A stretch of 64,000 bases of DNA from Microbulbifer yueqingensis (GTDB taxonomy: Bacteria; Pseudomonadota; Gammaproteobacteria; Pseudomonadales; Cellvibrionaceae): NCBI RefSeq assembly GCF_900100355.1, contig NZ_FNFH01000002.1, positions 434,001-498,000 on the forward strand, given 5' to 3'. This document shows positions 62,268-64,000 of the stretch, piece after piece. Position 1 is the first letter of the stretch. Every line of letters begins with the position of its first letter. The notes beneath the pieces were generated by a model, which was not told the origin of the DNA, searched no databases, and saw only the letters and a program-made list of their open reading frames with translations. The translations under genes and the position numbers were made by a program.

Positions 62268-63857
62268 TCAGGAATCCTCGATCGCCTCGGCGCTATCAGG
62301 TTTATATGCCCGGTCGGCTTTATCTGCCCTGTCAGCATCGCCGGTCGCCTCTTCGGCACTGTTTTGTTTGTGCAGGGCCACCCGGGCGGGAGGCGCCTGC
62401 CCCGACTTGTCCTCACCAAAGTACAGGGTCTGGTGCGGGAATGGAATTTCGATGCCCTCGCGGTCAAACTTCAGCTTGATACGGCGATTGAATTCCCTGC
62501 CCACACGCCATTTTTCATGGGCCCGGGTTTTCGTGCGGGCCTTGATGACGACCGCACTGTCCGCGAAGGCGTCAACTCCCAGTACCTCGAGCGGCGCGAG
62601 GATCAGGGAGCCGAAGTCTTCACTTTGCCGCATTTCCTCGTCCACGGCGTGGAGGCAGGAGATGACCTCGTCGGTGTTTTCGCGATAAGCGACGCCGATC
62701 TCCAGCATGTAATAGCTGTAATTCTTGGTCAGGTTGTCCACTACCGAGATCTCGCTGAAAGGGATGGTATGCACGGTGCCGTCCAGCGCCCGCAGCTCTA
62801 TCTTCCGCAGGGTTATATGGGTGACCTCCCCGGTGCGCCCACCCACCGTCACGATATCTCCCACCTGTAGCAGGTCCTCAAGCAGGATAGTGAACCCGGT
62901 AAGAAAATCCTTTACCAGCGTCTGGGCACCGAAACCGATCGCAATACCAAATACACCGGCACCGGCAAGCAACGGCATTACATCAATATCGAGCTCCGAC
63001 AGAACCACCAGTACCGTCATCACCGTCAGGGTGAACAGCAACAGGTTGCGAATCAGCGGAACCAGTGTGCGTACGCGGGCGTTGGCGGACAGCATCCTCT
63101 CACCGAAATAGTGCTCGACCACGCCGTTGATAGTCTCCCAGAGCGCACAAAACACGGCGACAATCAGGAACAGGGAGAGTGAAACCCGGGCCGCGCCGCG
63201 CAGGGCATCCTTGGAAAGCAGCTCACCCAGCATTTCCCCAAATAGTTCGACGCCGGTATAGCCGAACAGTATCAGGGCCATGACGTAGCCCAGCCAACGC
63301 TGGATGCCGAAAATAATCGAAAACCTTGAACGGCCTACACCCGCGCGTTTGCGCACCGGACGCAGCTTGCCGTCAACGAAACCGGCCAGCCGGTTATTGA
63401 TGGCCACAGCCACCAGCAGGATCACCGCGGCAATCGCCAGCAATAACAGCCTTCCCGCCTCGTTGGCAGAGAGCCCGATCCCGTTCAGGAACGACGAATA
63501 ATCTCGCACTATTTCGGTCGCGACATCATCCACCGATAGGGCATTACTGATTTTCAACGCCCCGTCGCCTGCAGTTGCATCAGTGGCTTGCCGCAGCCGT
63601 TTCAGGTCTTTCAGGAAAAGATTCCGGCGGGCTGGATCCTCCAGCAGGCCGACCAGGCGGTCAAGCTGGTCGGGGGAGAGCTCACTGTCGGTGCGGGCTT
63701 GCCCACTCGCGTGGGGCGGCTTTTCCGGTGCTCCGGCACCCGGAGATGCCTGGGCTACCGGTATTGCCGCAGCACCCGTGCCCTGGGAGCTGCCATCGCT
63801 TTCCTGTGCAACCGCCGCCGGCGCTGACAGCAGCAATAACATCAGCACCGCAATCAA
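62268..63857 (-). CDS. MscS-family mechanosensitive ion channel
   Basis: The 529-residue channel has an exported N-terminal domain (about 20-140), about five transmembrane helices (about 140-300), the pore helix and MscS core (VFGIAIGFGAQTLVKDFLTGFTILLEDLLQVGDIV near 315-350), the beta domain (VGGRTGEVTHITLRKIELRALDGTVHTIPFSEI) and a C-terminal domain. The last 35 residues hold a charged repeat (DADRADKADRAYKPDSAE). The start is doubtful: a TTG at 63857 is the first usual start codon, but a better signal peptide begins at an ATC codon at 63887 with GGGAGG seven bases before it. It releases solutes on osmotic downshock. Confidence 0.9.
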   Translation of the reverse strand: MIAVLMLLLLSAPAAVAQESDGSSQGTGAAAIPVAQASPGAGAPEKPPHASGQARTDSELSPDQLDRLVGLLEDPARRNLFLKDLKRLRQATDATAGDGALKISNALSVDDVATEIVRDYSSFLNGIGLSANEAGRLLLLAIAAVILLVAVAINNRLAGFVDGKLRPVRKRAGVGRSRFSIIFGIQRWLGYVMALILFGYTGVELFGEMLGELLSKDALRGAARVSLSLFLIVAVFCALWETINGVVEHYFGERMLSANARVRTLVPLIRNLLLFTLTVMTVLVVLSELDIDVMPLLAGAGVFGIAIGFGAQTLVKDFLTGFTILLEDLLQVGDIVTVGGRTGEVTHITLRKIELRALDGTVHTIPFSEISVVDNLTKNYSYYMLEIGVAYRENTDEVISCLHAVDEEMRQSEDFGSLILAPLEVLGVDAFADSAVVIKARTKTRAHEKWRVGREFNRRIKLKFDREGIEIPFPHQTLYFGEDKSGQAPPARVALHKQNSAEEATGDADRADKADRAYKPDSAEAIEDS

Positions 63858-64000
63858 TGGTCGTGCATCGCCTGCCTTTGAAAAGATATTGTTGCCTCCC
63901 CGAGCATTTTGAAACAGATTGTTAGTTTGTCTGCCGTATTTGCAATGATCTTCAGGCTCCAGTGACTCCGTGTAAAAGACAGGAATCGTTGTGGCCTCGT

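Noticed and set aside
1..64000. Prophage, transposase, CRISPR or toxin-antitoxin defence island
   Set aside because: No transposase, integrase, Cas, restriction or phage structural gene is visible; ratA is an SRPBCC protein whose toxin label is disputed.

Overview
The window is gene-dense, high-GC (roughly 60%) gammaproteobacterial chromosome. The markers are a grpE-dnaK-dnaJ heat-shock operon, a recN with a LexA box, fur facing bamE, rnfH-ratA next to smpB, tmRNA, RNase R, rlmD and a cyanide-insensitive-type cytochrome bd operon. The tmRNA tag reads ANDDNYGAQLAA. From memory this is the tag type of Saccharophagus/Microbulbifer-like marine Cellvibrionales, so I lean to that group without proof. 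I see no transposase, prophage, CRISPR array or tRNA gene.

Layout. 1-4.3 kb: heat-shock operon on the minus strand with a good sigma-32 promoter. 4.6-9 kb: recN, a PlsC-like acyltransferase, fur, bamE, rnfH-ratA. 9.1-16.3 kb: two sodium:neurotransmitter-symporter-family genes flanking smpB, then ssrA, a tandem repeat array built from the ssrA 3' end, a cold-shock protein gene and rnr. 16.6-26.9 kb: mostly small metabolic genes, including an SDR, enoyl-CoA hydratase, an arginine-deiminase-fold enzyme with a carbamoylase-family amidohydrolase, tryptophan dioxygenase, an orphan ExbD, methylglyoxal synthase, an AlgP-like DNA-binding protein and glycerate kinase. 27-31.3 kb: an RND efflux pair. 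31.6-43.3 kb: a cyclic-nucleotide-binding-domain protein, a chalcone-isomerase-like/TonB fusion, an M13 peptidase lipoprotein, an OmpW-like porin, an autotransporter with RTX-like repeats, an MFS exporter, rlmD and a DUF1853 gene. 43.4-46.5 kb: a GbsR/MarR regulator and cytochrome bd (cioAB), with a near-consensus promoter touching a perfect palindrome. 47.2-50.4 kb: TetR regulator, double-cupin protein, two YdcH-like small proteins, a GST.

50.4-61.9 kb is the most system-like part and lies wholly on the minus strand. In order of transcription it holds a Tat-exported phosphoesterase with a small cytochrome c, a beta-propeller histidine kinase overlapping a NarL-type response regulator, a secreted protein overlapping a metzincin/HAF-repeat protease, and an SBP56 (methanethiol oxidase family) gene with a His-rich membrane protein. 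Two almost identical palindromes (TATAGGGG-TTT-CCCCTATA and one variant) lie upstream of the protease operon and between the protease and SBP56 genes. I infer a local two-component regulon. The window ends with an MscS-type channel gene at 62.3-63.9 kb that lacks a normal start codon.
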